A stretch of 47,936 bases of DNA from Bacteroidaceae bacterium (GTDB taxonomy: Bacteria; Bacteroidota; Bacteroidia; Bacteroidales; Bacteroidaceae). The stretch's first letter is position 1. Every line of letters begins with the position of its first letter. Shown one piece after another: positions 17,336 to 24,458 of the stretch. The notes beneath the pieces are model-generated. The model was not told the origin of the DNA and did not search any database. It saw only the letters and a list, made by a program, of their open reading frames with translations. Made by a program: the position numbers and the translations under genes. The stretch spans positions 1 to 47,936 of the forward strand of contig JAKSLT010000012.1 of assembly GCA_024401055.1 (NCBI GenBank), written 5' to 3'.

Positions 17336-17367
17336 TTTGGCCATGTCGCCAGAAAGCCGTACTTTTG
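17336..17367 (+). promoter_or_regulatory. Bacteroidetes-type promoter for tRNA-Met
   Basis: TTTG at 17336-17339, a 20-base spacer, then TACTTTTG at 17360-17367. This fits the -33/-7 consensus of the Bacteroidetes primary sigma factor. The tRNA begins 17 bases further on. Confidence 0.85.
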
Positions 17368-17384
17368 CACTCGAAATTCAAAAC

Positions 17385-17458
17385 GGCGAGATAGCTCAGC
17401 TGGTTAGAGCGTCGGATTCATAATCCGAAGGTCAAGGGTTCAAGTCCCCTTCTCGCTA
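17385..17458 (+). tRNA. tRNA-Met (anticodon CAT)
   Basis: A complete 74-base cloverleaf. The acceptor arms are GGCGAGA and TCTCGCT (with a G-T end pair), the D arm includes AGCTCAGCTGGTTAGAGC, the anticodon stem-loop is TCGGATTCATAATCCGA, and the T arm is AGGGGTTCAAGTCCCCTT-like. CCA is not encoded. With a CAT anticodon it could alternatively be the lysidine-modified tRNA-Ile; the elongator Met reading is more likely but not proven. Confidence 0.92.
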
Positions 17459-17475
17459 CATCCCTCCCTCCCCCC

Positions 17476-17526
17476 GAATCCCCTGGTTGGCCTCCCCCTT
17501 TTTTGCCGCCGGGGGATTCACTTTTT
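17476..17526 (+). terminator. probable intrinsic terminator after tRNA-Met
   Basis: GAATCCCC at 17476-17483 pairs with GGGGATTC at 17512-17519, extended inside by GG/CC pairs, and a run of five T follows at 17522-17526. Confidence 0.55.
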
Positions 17527-17545
17527 ATAAGAATATGAATAAAGA

Positions 17546-17862
17546 CAGCCTCTCCCCGTCAAAGCCTTCTACGGACCTTTGCCACCCCTCCCCGGTTAGG
17601 GAGGGGAAAGATACTCCAAGCCCCTCCCCGTCAGGGCTGCCTACGGCACCCTGCCACCCCTCCCCCTACAGGGAGGGGGAAGATACTCCAAGCCCCTCCC
17701 CGTCAGGGCTGCCTACGGCACCCTGGCACCCCTCCCCCTATAGGGAGGGGGAGAATGCCCCTGCGGTTGATGACGTGCCTGCTACCTATAGAGGTATATC
17801 CCCCTCCCTGCAGGGGGAGGGGTGGCAAAGTTCCGAAGGAAGCTTTGACGGAGAGGGGCTTC
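17546..17862. repeat. GC-rich palindromic edge repeat block, copy 6 (composite array)
   Basis: Three same-direction arms are followed by one inverted arm. The two best direct units are 72-base copies at 17609-17680 and 17681-17752, with two clear differences. Each contains CCGTCAGGGCTGCCTACGGC and a CCCTCCCC/GGGGAGGG palindrome. The last arm (GGGGTGGCAAAGTTCCGAAG) is the reverse complement of the first. The block ends 5 bases before the tadA ATG at 17868. The unit length is a multiple of three, and one frame stays open through the whole block into tadA. Confidence 0.85.
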
Positions 17863-17867
17863 ATTTT

Positions 17868-18281
17868 ATGCAGCAGGCCCTCCAGCAAGCCCGCTTGGCT
17901 GCCGAAAAGGACGAAGTGCCCATCGGTGCCGTCGTCGTGTGCCGCGACCAAATCATAGCCCGTGCCCACAACCTCACGGAGACGCTCACCGACGTCACGG
18001 CCCATGCCGAAATGCAGGCCATTACCGCCGCGGCCTCTTATCTCGGAGGAAAATACCTTGACCAATGCACGCTCTACGTCACAGTGGAGCCCTGTCCCAT
18101 GTGTGCTGCCGCCCTCGCCTGGAGCCAGCTCGGTCGCCTCGTTTATGGCGCCTCCGACCCCAAGCGTGGCTACACCCGTTTCACACCCTCGCTCCTCCAT
18201 CCCAAAACACAGGTTGTGAGCGGCATCCTCGCCGAAGAGTGTGGCGAAATCGTCACCGAGTTCTTTAGAAACAAACGATAA
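17868..18281 (+). CDS. tadA: tRNA-specific adenosine deaminase TadA
   Basis: TadA converts adenosine 34 of tRNA-Arg(ACG) to inosine. From the ATG at 17868 the 137-residue protein has the zinc/catalytic motif HAE at 46-48 (TAHAEMQAI) and PCPMC at 75-79, and ends in the family-typical GILAEECGEIVTEFF. The preceding codons read LHF, so the family pattern FMxxAL is intact across the start. The frame is open back to an ATG at 17535 (MNKD) through the palindromic repeat block, which would add about 111 repeat-encoded residues. Which start is used cannot be decided from sequence; I annotate the conserved core. Confidence 0.88.
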   Translation: MQQALQQARLAAEKDEVPIGAVVVCRDQIIARAHNLTETLTDVTAHAEMQAITAAASYLGGKYLDQCTLYVTVEPCPMCAAALAWSQLGRLVYGASDPKRGYTRFTPSLLHPKTQVVSGILAEECGEIVTEFFRNKR

Positions 18282-18306
18282 GGTTGGCTTTCTAAATTAG
18301 TTTGCT

Positions 18307-18834
18307 GTGCAAATTCTGTCCCTCACCTCCGTCACCTCCCTGATGGATGAACTCCTCCTTCAGCCGCAGTATGCTGCCAGCAAGGAGGTCATTGTTCTCA
18401 CGGCCGACCACCAGACGGCCGGGCGAGGTCAGGGCACGCATCTCTGGCACTCCGCCCCTGGCGAAAATCTCCTTCTCGGCATTCTTTGGCCCAATCCGCC
18501 TTATTCAGTCGGCGAGCAGCACCTCATCAGTCGGCGCGTGGCCGATGCCGTGTGCCGCACGCTCGCTCCTCTTCTCGCTCCTCACGGCCTTTCTCCGTGG
18601 GTGAAGCCCCCCAACGACATCTGGGTGAATCAATCCAAAATCGCCGGTCTCCTTATTGAGCACGACGTCCAGGGCACCTCAATCCTCCGCACCCGCATTG
18701 GCATAGGCCTCAACGTAAACGAGGCCTCGTTCCCTGCCGACCTCCCCAATCCCTGTAGCCTCCTCACCCTCACAGGCCAATCCTTCTCCCGCGCCAATCT
18801 CCTTAGCGAATTGCTCTCCCAACTCGCTATTTAA
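18307..18834 (+). CDS. birA: biotin--[acetyl-CoA-carboxylase] ligase, short form
   Basis: This enzyme attaches biotin to the biotin carrier domain of carboxylases. The 175-residue product has the ATP/biotin-binding GRGQ at 39-42 (TADHQTAGRGQG), the KPPNDIWV motif and KIAGLLIEH, then GIGLNVN. It lacks the N-terminal DNA-binding domain of BirA repressors, so it should be a pure ligase, and the usual small C-terminal domain is very short. The start is a GTG at 18307, 25 bases after tadA. The usual Ser-Thr-Asn motif near the N terminus reads SVTS here, an unusual variant. Confidence 0.85.
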   Translation: MQILSLTSVTSLMDELLLQPQYAASKEVIVLTADHQTAGRGQGTHLWHSAPGENLLLGILWPNPPYSVGEQHLISRRVADAVCRTLAPLLAPHGLSPWVKPPNDIWVNQSKIAGLLIEHDVQGTSILRTRIGIGLNVNEASFPADLPNPCSLLTLTGQSFSRANLLSELLSQLAI

Positions 18835-18901
18835 GGCGTATTTTCTCCCTCTTATTCTTTCCGCCTCTCCTTGCTGTGTGCACGAGTGGGCTTTTATTCA
18901 T

Positions 18902-18989
18902 TTTTCCACATATGTGAAAATTAATTTCCACAATTGTTGAAATTGATTTGCACAATTGTTGAAATTAATTTGCACAATTGTTGAAATCT
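18902..18989. repeat. 22-base tandem array, four units
   Basis: Four 22-base units at 18902-18923, 18924-18945, 18946-18967 and 18968-18989 have consensus ATTTGCACAATTGTTGAAATTA. The palindromic core is CAATTG in units 2-4 and CATATG in unit 1. The array lies between the convergent birA and purN genes. Confidence 0.85.
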
Positions 18990-19007
18990 TTTTGGAAGGG
19001 GAATAAT

Positions 19008-19060
19008 AAAAAAAGAAGAGCGGCAATAACCGGAAGAACTCCCATTATTGCCGCTCCTTC
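19008..19060 (-). terminator. intrinsic terminator of purN
   Basis: On the minus strand GAAGGAGCGGCAATAA pairs with TTATTGCCGCTCTTC across a 15-base loop, followed by seven T. The stem starts directly after the purN stop codon. Confidence 0.9.
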
Positions 19061-19621
19061 TTAGATGGTTTCTTCTATCACCTGCGGGAAATGAGACTGT
19101 TCCAGCACATGGATTTTGGCCTCGATGTCCTCCACGGTGTCGTCGGGGGTGAGGGCTACGGAGAACTGGCGGATGATGTCGCCGCCGTCGCACACTTCGT
19201 TGACGTAGTGGATTGTGATGCCCGTTTCCTTCTCGCCGGCAGCCTTCACGGCTTCGTGCACGTGGTGGCCGTACATACCGCGGCCGCCGTACTTGGGCAG
19301 AAGGGCTGGGTGGAGGTTGATGATTTTGTGGTCGTACTGCTCAATAAGGAAGGGCGGTACTACGAGCAGGAAGCCCGCCAGAATGATGTGCGTAACCTCG
19401 TAGCGGGCGAGCAAAGGCAATAGAACGTGCTCGTCCATAAACTCCTTTTTCGGCACGATTTCAGTAGGGATTCCCAACCGCTCTGCACGCACCAAGGCAT
19501 AGGCATCTGCGCGGTTGCTCAACACGAGTACGGTCTCCACTTCCGTGGAATCCTTGAAGTAACGAATGATGTTCTCGCAGTTCGTTCCGCTTCCCGAAAC
19601 GAATATGGCCAATTTTTTCAT
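19061..19621 (-). CDS. purN: phosphoribosylglycinamide formyltransferase PurN
   Basis: PurN formylates GAR with 10-formyl-tetrahydrofolate in de novo purine synthesis. The 186-residue protein has FVSGSGTNCENIIRYF at 7-22, the active-site INLHPALLPKYGGRGMYG with the catalytic Asn/His, and the acidic VCDGGDII. Length and start (MKKLAIFVSGSGTN) are normal. The gene stands alone, with its own terminator. No -7 box was found in the ~75 bases between the start and the repeat upstream. Confidence 0.95.
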   Translation of the reverse strand: MKKLAIFVSGSGTNCENIIRYFKDSTEVETVLVLSNRADAYALVRAERLGIPTEIVPKKEFMDEHVLLPLLARYEVTHIILAGFLLVVPPFLIEQYDHKIINLHPALLPKYGGRGMYGHHVHEAVKAAGEKETGITIHYVNEVCDGGDIIRQFSVALTPDDTVEDIEAKIHVLEQSHFPQVIEETI

Positions 19622-19695
19622 ATTTCAGTAATTATCGCGTTTCAGTTGCAGTGCTTGTTTAATATATTATTATTGTTCGGTAAAATGGCGTGAGC

Positions 19696-19883
19696 ATACC
19701 CCGAAGGGGTTTAACAACCCAGCCAGGGGCAGCGCCCCTGGTGTACGGTTTCGTATTTACGGCCGCCCCAGCGGGGCAAAACAGCAAAAGCCAGTGGATG
19801 TAGTGCCCCGATGGGGCGGCGATGGTGCTATTCCAACCACCAGGGGCGCCCCTGGCTGGGATGTTACGCCCCTCTGGGGCTTA
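19696..19883. repeat. GC-rich multi-hairpin dispersed repeat, copy 2
   Basis: It starts ATACCCCGAAGGGGTTTAAC and shares the order of hairpins with 1-222, but is shorter in the first loop. The ends are inverted: CCCAGCCAGGGGCAGCGCCC at the left against GGGCGCCCCTGGCTGGG at the right. It lies between the purN start and the end of the C10 protease gene. Confidence 0.8.
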
Positions 19884-19923
19884 ATCCTTGTGCAAGAGAT
19901 GTTCAAAATGCCGGATGACCTAT

Positions 19924-22149
19924 TTACTTCTTCACAACCTTCATCCCTTCGCTTATCGTCACACCTTTGGTGTCCTTTCGGGCAGGGCGGCCCTGAAGGT
20001 CGTAGTGGCCCCCATTTGCTAATTTGCTAATTTCCTCATTTGCTAATTTCCCGATGCCGTCGGGGTGGATTTCGTTGTAGGCGGTGCGGTCGGTGACGAG
20101 CCAGAGGCCGAACTGGGTCTCGGGGCCGAGGTTGCAATAGACGGGGCCGCCGATGGCGATTTTCTGCGCTGCCAGATAGCCGGCCTCGCAACGGATGCGG
20201 TAAATCTTGGAGGTGGCGTTGAGGTCGGGGTCGTCGGTGTCGGGAGCGATGTCGGTGGGCTCGAAGTAGAGGACGAGGGGCTTGTCACCGGCGGTGGCGC
20301 CGTTGCTGGTCTTGAAGTCCTTGGCCTTGACGCTGAAAATCTGGTTTTCGTCATCGGCGCTGACGATGCTGTAGCCGTTGCCGCGGCGAAGGATGCGGAG
20401 GCTGGACTCTGTCTTGCTGCTGAGGCTGTTGGTGGCCTTGATGTTGAATCCGTAGTTACGCCCGCCGTCGTAGCATTTCATGCTGTAGGTGCGGTCGGGG
20501 TCGGTGAAACGGAGGGTGTCGGCGAGGGCCACGACGGGCTCCTCGGTGAGGGTGACGGGATAGAGTTGCCAGGAGTTGGTGGCGAGGATGTCGGTGGGGG
20601 TGTCGGTCTTCCATCCGAAGATGCCGCCGCCGTCCCAGTTGCAGTCGAGGGTGATGCCGCTTTCCTTCATCCAGAAGTAGGGGGATTCGGCGTCGCCGAT
20701 GTGCCCGGTGAGGTAGTAGTTGGAGGCGTTGCGTGAGGAGCCCTGTGCGCCGTTGTAGGTGAGGCCGCCGAAGTAGTCGCCGGTGCCGGACTGTATGTAG
20801 TACATATTGTCCTCTTTCTTCTGGAAACGCACGAGCATGGAGGCTACGCGGGAGGTTTTATCGGCGGCGGGGATGTACTTGACGTTATTGGGCACCTTTC
20901 CCGTTGCGGCGGTGTAGATGGATGTGCAGCGGCCCATGTTGTAGAGCACGTACCAGCGGCCTTCTTCTATGCTGGTGGCGGGAGCGTTGATGTCGGCCGT
21001 GGCATAGAGGTCGCGGAGTTCGTCGATGGGCTCGGCCTCGCTGAAGCGGAACTCGCGTGACGAGGGCTTGAAGGTGCACAGGTTCTGATTGGAGGAGAAG
21101 CCCCAGAGGTCGGTGAGTGCGGAGAAGCAGTTGCTGCCGCCGCCCCATCCGAGGTTGATGTGCACGAGGCCGTCCTTGTCGTAGCCGTCGCCCACGAAGG
21201 CATGGGCTCCCATGTCAGGGCGTTCGCCGCCGAAGAGTACGGGGCGGCCGGCGTCCAGTTCGTCGTAAACGAGTTGGTGGTTGTCGGCCAGAGAGGCGTA
21301 GTAGGTGGCCTCAATGCCACCGAAGAAATGCTTGATGCCGTCGGGGATGAAAGAGAACTGCGCTCCGCTGCCGCCCGTGGAGTAACTTGTGGAAACGCTC
21401 ATGCCGCAAGCGTACATCAGTGAGGCCACGGCCATGCTCTGGGCGTAGGGCTCGGTGCCTTTGTAGGTGTCGCACAGGTCGTCCCAGTTGAAGTCCAGCG
21501 AGGGGAAATAGAGGTAAGTGTTTACGCGCTGGCCTTTGTCGCCGAAGAAGTGGTAGCGCTTGGCACCGTGCAGTTCGGGTCGCACGCCGAGTTTCTTGTA
21601 GAGGTTATATACCACCTGCGACATGGCTGTGGATACGCAGCCCGTGATGGCGCGGCTTTCATCGCCGTCCTGATAGAGCATGGGGCAGAGGTAGTTGTAG
21701 GGAGCATACTGATTCCATCGGCATGTGAGGATTTCGGGCACGCCTTCGGGGTGGCCCAGCGTCACGTCGCTGGCCAGGAACACGGGCTGAATGCCGACCT
21801 CGGCGCAGTGGTCCAGATAGTCGGCCATAGCCTGGATATGCTCCTTCAGGGCGGGGCAGAGGGGCAGTTCGTCGTAGCGCGTGTCGCAGTAGAGCAGCAC
21901 CTCGGGCAGCGCCTTGTCGTGGCTGACGAGGGCAAATCCGCCGTCGTCGAAGCCCATGGCCGTCATTTGGCCGAAGGTGGCGAGGGGCTTTACGCTGGCG
22001 GTCGTCACGCCTGTCTTGTGGGCCCGGAGGAGTCCTGGACGTTGCAGCACGCGGGTGGCGGCGGCGGTCATTTCGCTTATGCTGCGCACTTCGGCGTTCA
22101 TGCCGAGGCAGCATACGAGGGTCACGAGAAGAAGCAGATAGCGTTTCAT
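19924..22149 (-). CDS. exported C10 family cysteine protease (streptopain/interpain type) with T9SS-like tail
   Basis: The 742-residue protein starts at the ATG at 22149 with a signal peptide (MKRYLLLLVTLVCCLGMNA). The frame is open to 22248, but the promoter at 22206-22237 lies inside that part. A prodomain is followed by the catalytic Cys171 in ITGCVSTAMSQVVYN and His316 in GAHAFVGDGYD, with NLGWGGGSN after it, as in the streptopain family known from Prevotella interpain. A long C-terminal region ends in YDLQGRPARKDTKGVTI and EGMKVVKK, the kind of tail found on type IX secreted proteins. The linker before it, about 15 residues, is encoded by a short simple repeat. It probably degrades host or dietary protein at the cell surface. 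Confidence 0.87.
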   Translation of the reverse strand: MKRYLLLLVTLVCCLGMNAEVRSISEMTAAATRVLQRPGLLRAHKTGVTTASVKPLATFGQMTAMGFDDGGFALVSHDKALPEVLLYCDTRYDELPLCPALKEHIQAMADYLDHCAEVGIQPVFLASDVTLGHPEGVPEILTCRWNQYAPYNYLCPMLYQDGDESRAITGCVSTAMSQVVYNLYKKLGVRPELHGAKRYHFFGDKGQRVNTYLYFPSLDFNWDDLCDTYKGTEPYAQSMAVASLMYACGMSVSTSYSTGGSGAQFSFIPDGIKHFFGGIEATYYASLADNHQLVYDELDAGRPVLFGGERPDMGAHAFVGDGYDKDGLVHINLGWGGGSNCFSALTDLWGFSSNQNLCTFKPSSREFRFSEAEPIDELRDLYATADINAPATSIEEGRWYVLYNMGRCTSIYTAATGKVPNNVKYIPAADKTSRVASMLVRFQKKEDNMYYIQSGTGDYFGGLTYNGAQGSSRNASNYYLTGHIGDAESPYFWMKESGITLDCNWDGGGIFGWKTDTPTDILATNSWQLYPVTLTEEPVVALADTLRFTDPDRTYSMKCYDGGRNYGFNIKATNSLSSKTESSLRILRRGNGYSIVSADDENQIFSVKAKDFKTSNGATAGDKPLVLYFEPTDIAPDTDDPDLNATSKIYRIRCEAGYLAAQKIAIGGPVYCNLGPETQFGLWLVTDRTAYNEIHPDGIGKLANEEISKLANGGHYDLQGRPARKDTKGVTISEGMKVVKK

Positions 22150-22205
22150 ATGGGTCAGGGGTAATGGGTAATGGGTCAGGGGTGAGCCTTTCCTTTTTTG
22201 CACTG

Positions 22206-22237
22206 CAAAATTACGCAAAAAATCACTCATAACCAAA
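22206..22237 (-). promoter_or_regulatory. Bacteroidetes-type promoter for the C10 protease gene
   Basis: On the minus strand TTTG (22237-22234), a 20-base spacer, then TAATTTTG (22213-22206). The predicted transcript begins about 50 bases before the ATG at 22149. Confidence 0.8.
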
Positions 22238-22431
22238 TCCTTTTTCAAAAAAACGCCCGAAAAAATGCCTGCCGTTTCTTTCCACCGAACGGGAGGGGTG
22301 TATTGCCCTCATATGGGTTGGCGCTTGATTGAGAAGTGGAAGGAAAAAATTGTATCAGCGTAGTACCGTAGCACCATTGCACTTCGTGAATCAGTGAGGC
22401 ACACCTTATTTATAAAATATACGCGCGTAAA

Positions 22432-22463
22432 TTTGGCCATGTGAAGAAAAATGGCTATTTTTG
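22432..22463 (+). promoter_or_regulatory. Bacteroidetes-type promoter for the first Omp28-like gene
   Basis: TTTG at 22432-22435, a 20-base spacer, and TATTTTTG at 22456-22463. The position rules out translation from the ATG at 22451 and supports the start at 22490. The gap 22250-22431 shows nothing else. Confidence 0.82.
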
Positions 22464-22489
22464 CCCACGAAATAATAAATCAAAACGTT

Positions 22490-24379
22490 ATGAAGAAAGC
22501 ATTACTCCTTTTGTTTGTCAGCATCGTTGCCGTCGGTGCGATGGCACAGGGCCTGAAAGAAGGGCAGTTCCTCGTGGGACTTTACACGAGTGACGACTAC
22601 AGCAAGTTCGGCGTAGGTTTCGGTATGGAGGCGGAACTGGAGGCCGGCACGCGCGTCCCTGCTTCGTGCTGGGCCGGTATGGACAACCTCACCGTGGACG
22701 GCGTGCGCTTCGCCCTGGCGGAGAGCGCCAAGATAAAGAGCGTGAAACTTTACGCCATGAAGGCCGGCAACACCATCGTGGGGCCGCTGGCCACGAAGAC
22801 GGTGAACAAGAACTGCTCCGTGGGCTGGAACACCGTGATGCTGGACAAGCCCGTGACGGTGGCGGGCGACTACCAGTACCTCATACCGATGTACGTGTTT
22901 GACTGCACGATGGAGAGTTACGTCATTGCCACCTCCTTTGCCCCGAAAGAGGGCACGCGCAGCCTGGTGCTCTATGGTCCGCTGCGCACCGACACCACCG
23001 AGCCCGTGTGGGGCAACCTCAACGGCGACAAGTACGGCTCCGCCGCCGTGCAACTCATCTGCACCTCCGCCGCCATCAGTGGCAGCACGGTGGTGGCCGA
23101 CGGCTACGAGAGCCGCACGGTGTTGCAGGGAGGGAAGTTTGATGCCACGATAGGCGTGAGTTGTACGAGCGACGAACCCGTTGAGAGCGTGGATTACAGT
23201 GTGATGCTGGGCGGCAAGACCGTGAGCGGCACCGCCACCTTCGCCACGCCCCTCGATGCCGGCTACAACATAAAGGGCGCATTCACCTGCTCGCTGACGG
23301 CCCCCGAGAAGGCCGGCGCATACCCCGTGGAAGTGAAGTTTACGAAGGTGAACGGCAAGGCCTTGAAGGAAGAGGGCAAGGCGACGTACAGGCAGAACGT
23401 GGTGCTGCGCGAGGCCAAGAGAATGAGCCTCGTGGAGGAATTTACCGGCACGGCCTGCGGATGGTGCTCCCGCGGATGGGTAGGTATGGAAAAGGTGAAG
23501 AAGGAGCTGGCCGACAAAGCCTGCGTGGTGGCCCTGCACCAGTATGACGAGACCGACCCGATGTATGGCGACTATTACCACCGCCCCTCCTTCATCGGTG
23601 GCGCGCCGAAGGCCGTAGTGGACCGCAGCGTGAGAAGCACTGACCCCTATTACGGCGACAAGGTGGAGGGCAAGGACGAAGGCATCATCAAGACCGTGGA
23701 GCGCTATGCCGACTTGCTGCCCGAGGTGGAGATTTCCGAACTCTCCGCCACCTGGGCCGATGCCGACAGGATGAAGATAGACGCCACTGCTGCCACGGAG
23801 TTCCTCACCGACCTGCCGGGCAGCCAACTCGTGTTCGTACTCACGGCCGACGGGCTGACGGGCGGCGGCCGCCTGTGGCAGCAGACGAATTTCTACGGCA
23901 GCGTGGATGCCAAGGAAAACGGCGTGACGCAGGAGAACGACCCCGAACTCTACAAGTTGTGCCGCGGTCAGGAACTGGGCCAGACGTATGTGACGCTGGT
24001 GTATAACGACGTGATGATAGGCTCGTCGTGGGCTTCCCCCGAGGCCGACAACGGCGTGGCAGCGTTCACCGCCACCGGGGTGGGCGAGAAGGCCGTGAGC
24101 ATTTACACGCTGGAACTGCCCGCGAAGGCCGTGCTGCTGAATGCCATCAAGAAGGACGAGGTGTATGTCACCGCTATGGTCATCAAGGCCGACGGCACCA
24201 TTGCCAATGCTGGAAGGTGTAAGGTAATGGACACAGAAAACCTCACCCCCGCCCCCTCCCCGAAGGGAAGGGGAGACCAAAGCGCTTATGATTTGTTTGG
24301 CCGCAAGGTGAAGGCCGATGTGTCGGGTATTAAGATTGTGAACGGGAAGAAAGTTATTTCTGATAAAAATTTCTTTTAA
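22490..24379 (+). CDS. Omp28-like exported protein with CxxC motif, first of three
   Basis: The protein has a signal peptide (MKKALLLLFVSIVAVGAMAQ), an N-terminal half of beta-rich character, and an Omp28/thioredoxin-like part with EEFTGTACGWCSRGWVGM (Cys323 and Cys326). ALHQYDETDPM and a cis-Pro-like GGAPKAVVDR follow. The CxxC and fold context suggest thiol chemistry or ligand binding outside the cytoplasm, but no activity is established. The C terminus YDLFGRKVKADVSGIKI then VNGKK resembles a T9SS tail. Immediately before it about 15 residues (NLTPAPSPKGRGDQS) are encoded by a GC-rich palindromic repeat. Two related genes follow on the same strand. Confidence 0.82.
   Translation: MKKALLLLFVSIVAVGAMAQGLKEGQFLVGLYTSDDYSKFGVGFGMEAELEAGTRVPASCWAGMDNLTVDGVRFALAESAKIKSVKLYAMKAGNTIVGPLATKTVNKNCSVGWNTVMLDKPVTVAGDYQYLIPMYVFDCTMESYVIATSFAPKEGTRSLVLYGPLRTDTTEPVWGNLNGDKYGSAAVQLICTSAAISGSTVVADGYESRTVLQGGKFDATIGVSCTSDEPVESVDYSVMLGGKTVSGTATFATPLDAGYNIKGAFTCSLTAPEKAGAYPVEVKFTKVNGKALKEEGKATYRQNVVLREAKRMSLVEEFTGTACGWCSRGWVGMEKVKKELADKACVVALHQYDETDPMYGDYYHRPSFIGGAPKAVVDRSVRSTDPYYGDKVEGKDEGIIKTVERYADLLPEVEISELSATWADADRMKIDATAATEFLTDLPGSQLVFVLTADGLTGGGRLWQQTNFYGSVDAKENGVTQENDPELYKLCRGQELGQTYVTLVYNDVMIGSSWASPEADNGVAAFTATGVGEKAVSIYTLELPAKAVLLNAIKKDEVYVTAMVIKADGTIANAGRCKVMDTENLTPAPSPKGRGDQSAYDLFGRKVKADVSGIKIVNGKKVISDKNFF
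24241..24275. repeat. GC-rich palindromic edge repeat, copy 7
   Basis: CCCCTCCCCGAAGGGAAGGGG lies in frame in the linker between the folded part and the C-terminal tail of the first Omp28-like protein. Confidence 0.7.
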
Positions 24380-24403
24380 TTTCTTTTAATTTCTTTCAGT
24401 GAA

Positions 24404-24422
24404 GCAAGGCATCAAGCCTTGC
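24404..24422. other. perfect 7-base-pair hairpin between two Omp28-like genes
   Basis: GCAAGGC-ATCAA-GCCTTGC, preceded by three copies of AATTTCTTT-like sequence. A transcript hairpin is likely; no T run follows on the plus strand, so termination is uncertain. Confidence 0.5.
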
Positions 24423-24458
24423 GTCCCGTCCCGATATAAAAGTAAGTATACAAGGAAG

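Noticed and set aside
17385-17458. tRNA-Ile with lysidine (anticodon CAT)
   Set aside because: Possible, because the anticodon is shared, but overall features seem closer to elongator tRNA-Met. It is kept as a stated alternative.
18902-18989. Possible CRISPR array (also 8507-8590 and 30189-30276)
   Set aside because: The units follow one another with no spacers, are only 21-22 bases long, and no cas genes are nearby.
24404-24422. Calling the GCAAGGC/GCCTTGC hairpin a terminator
   Set aside because: No T run follows on the plus strand, and the next gene is very close on the same strand.
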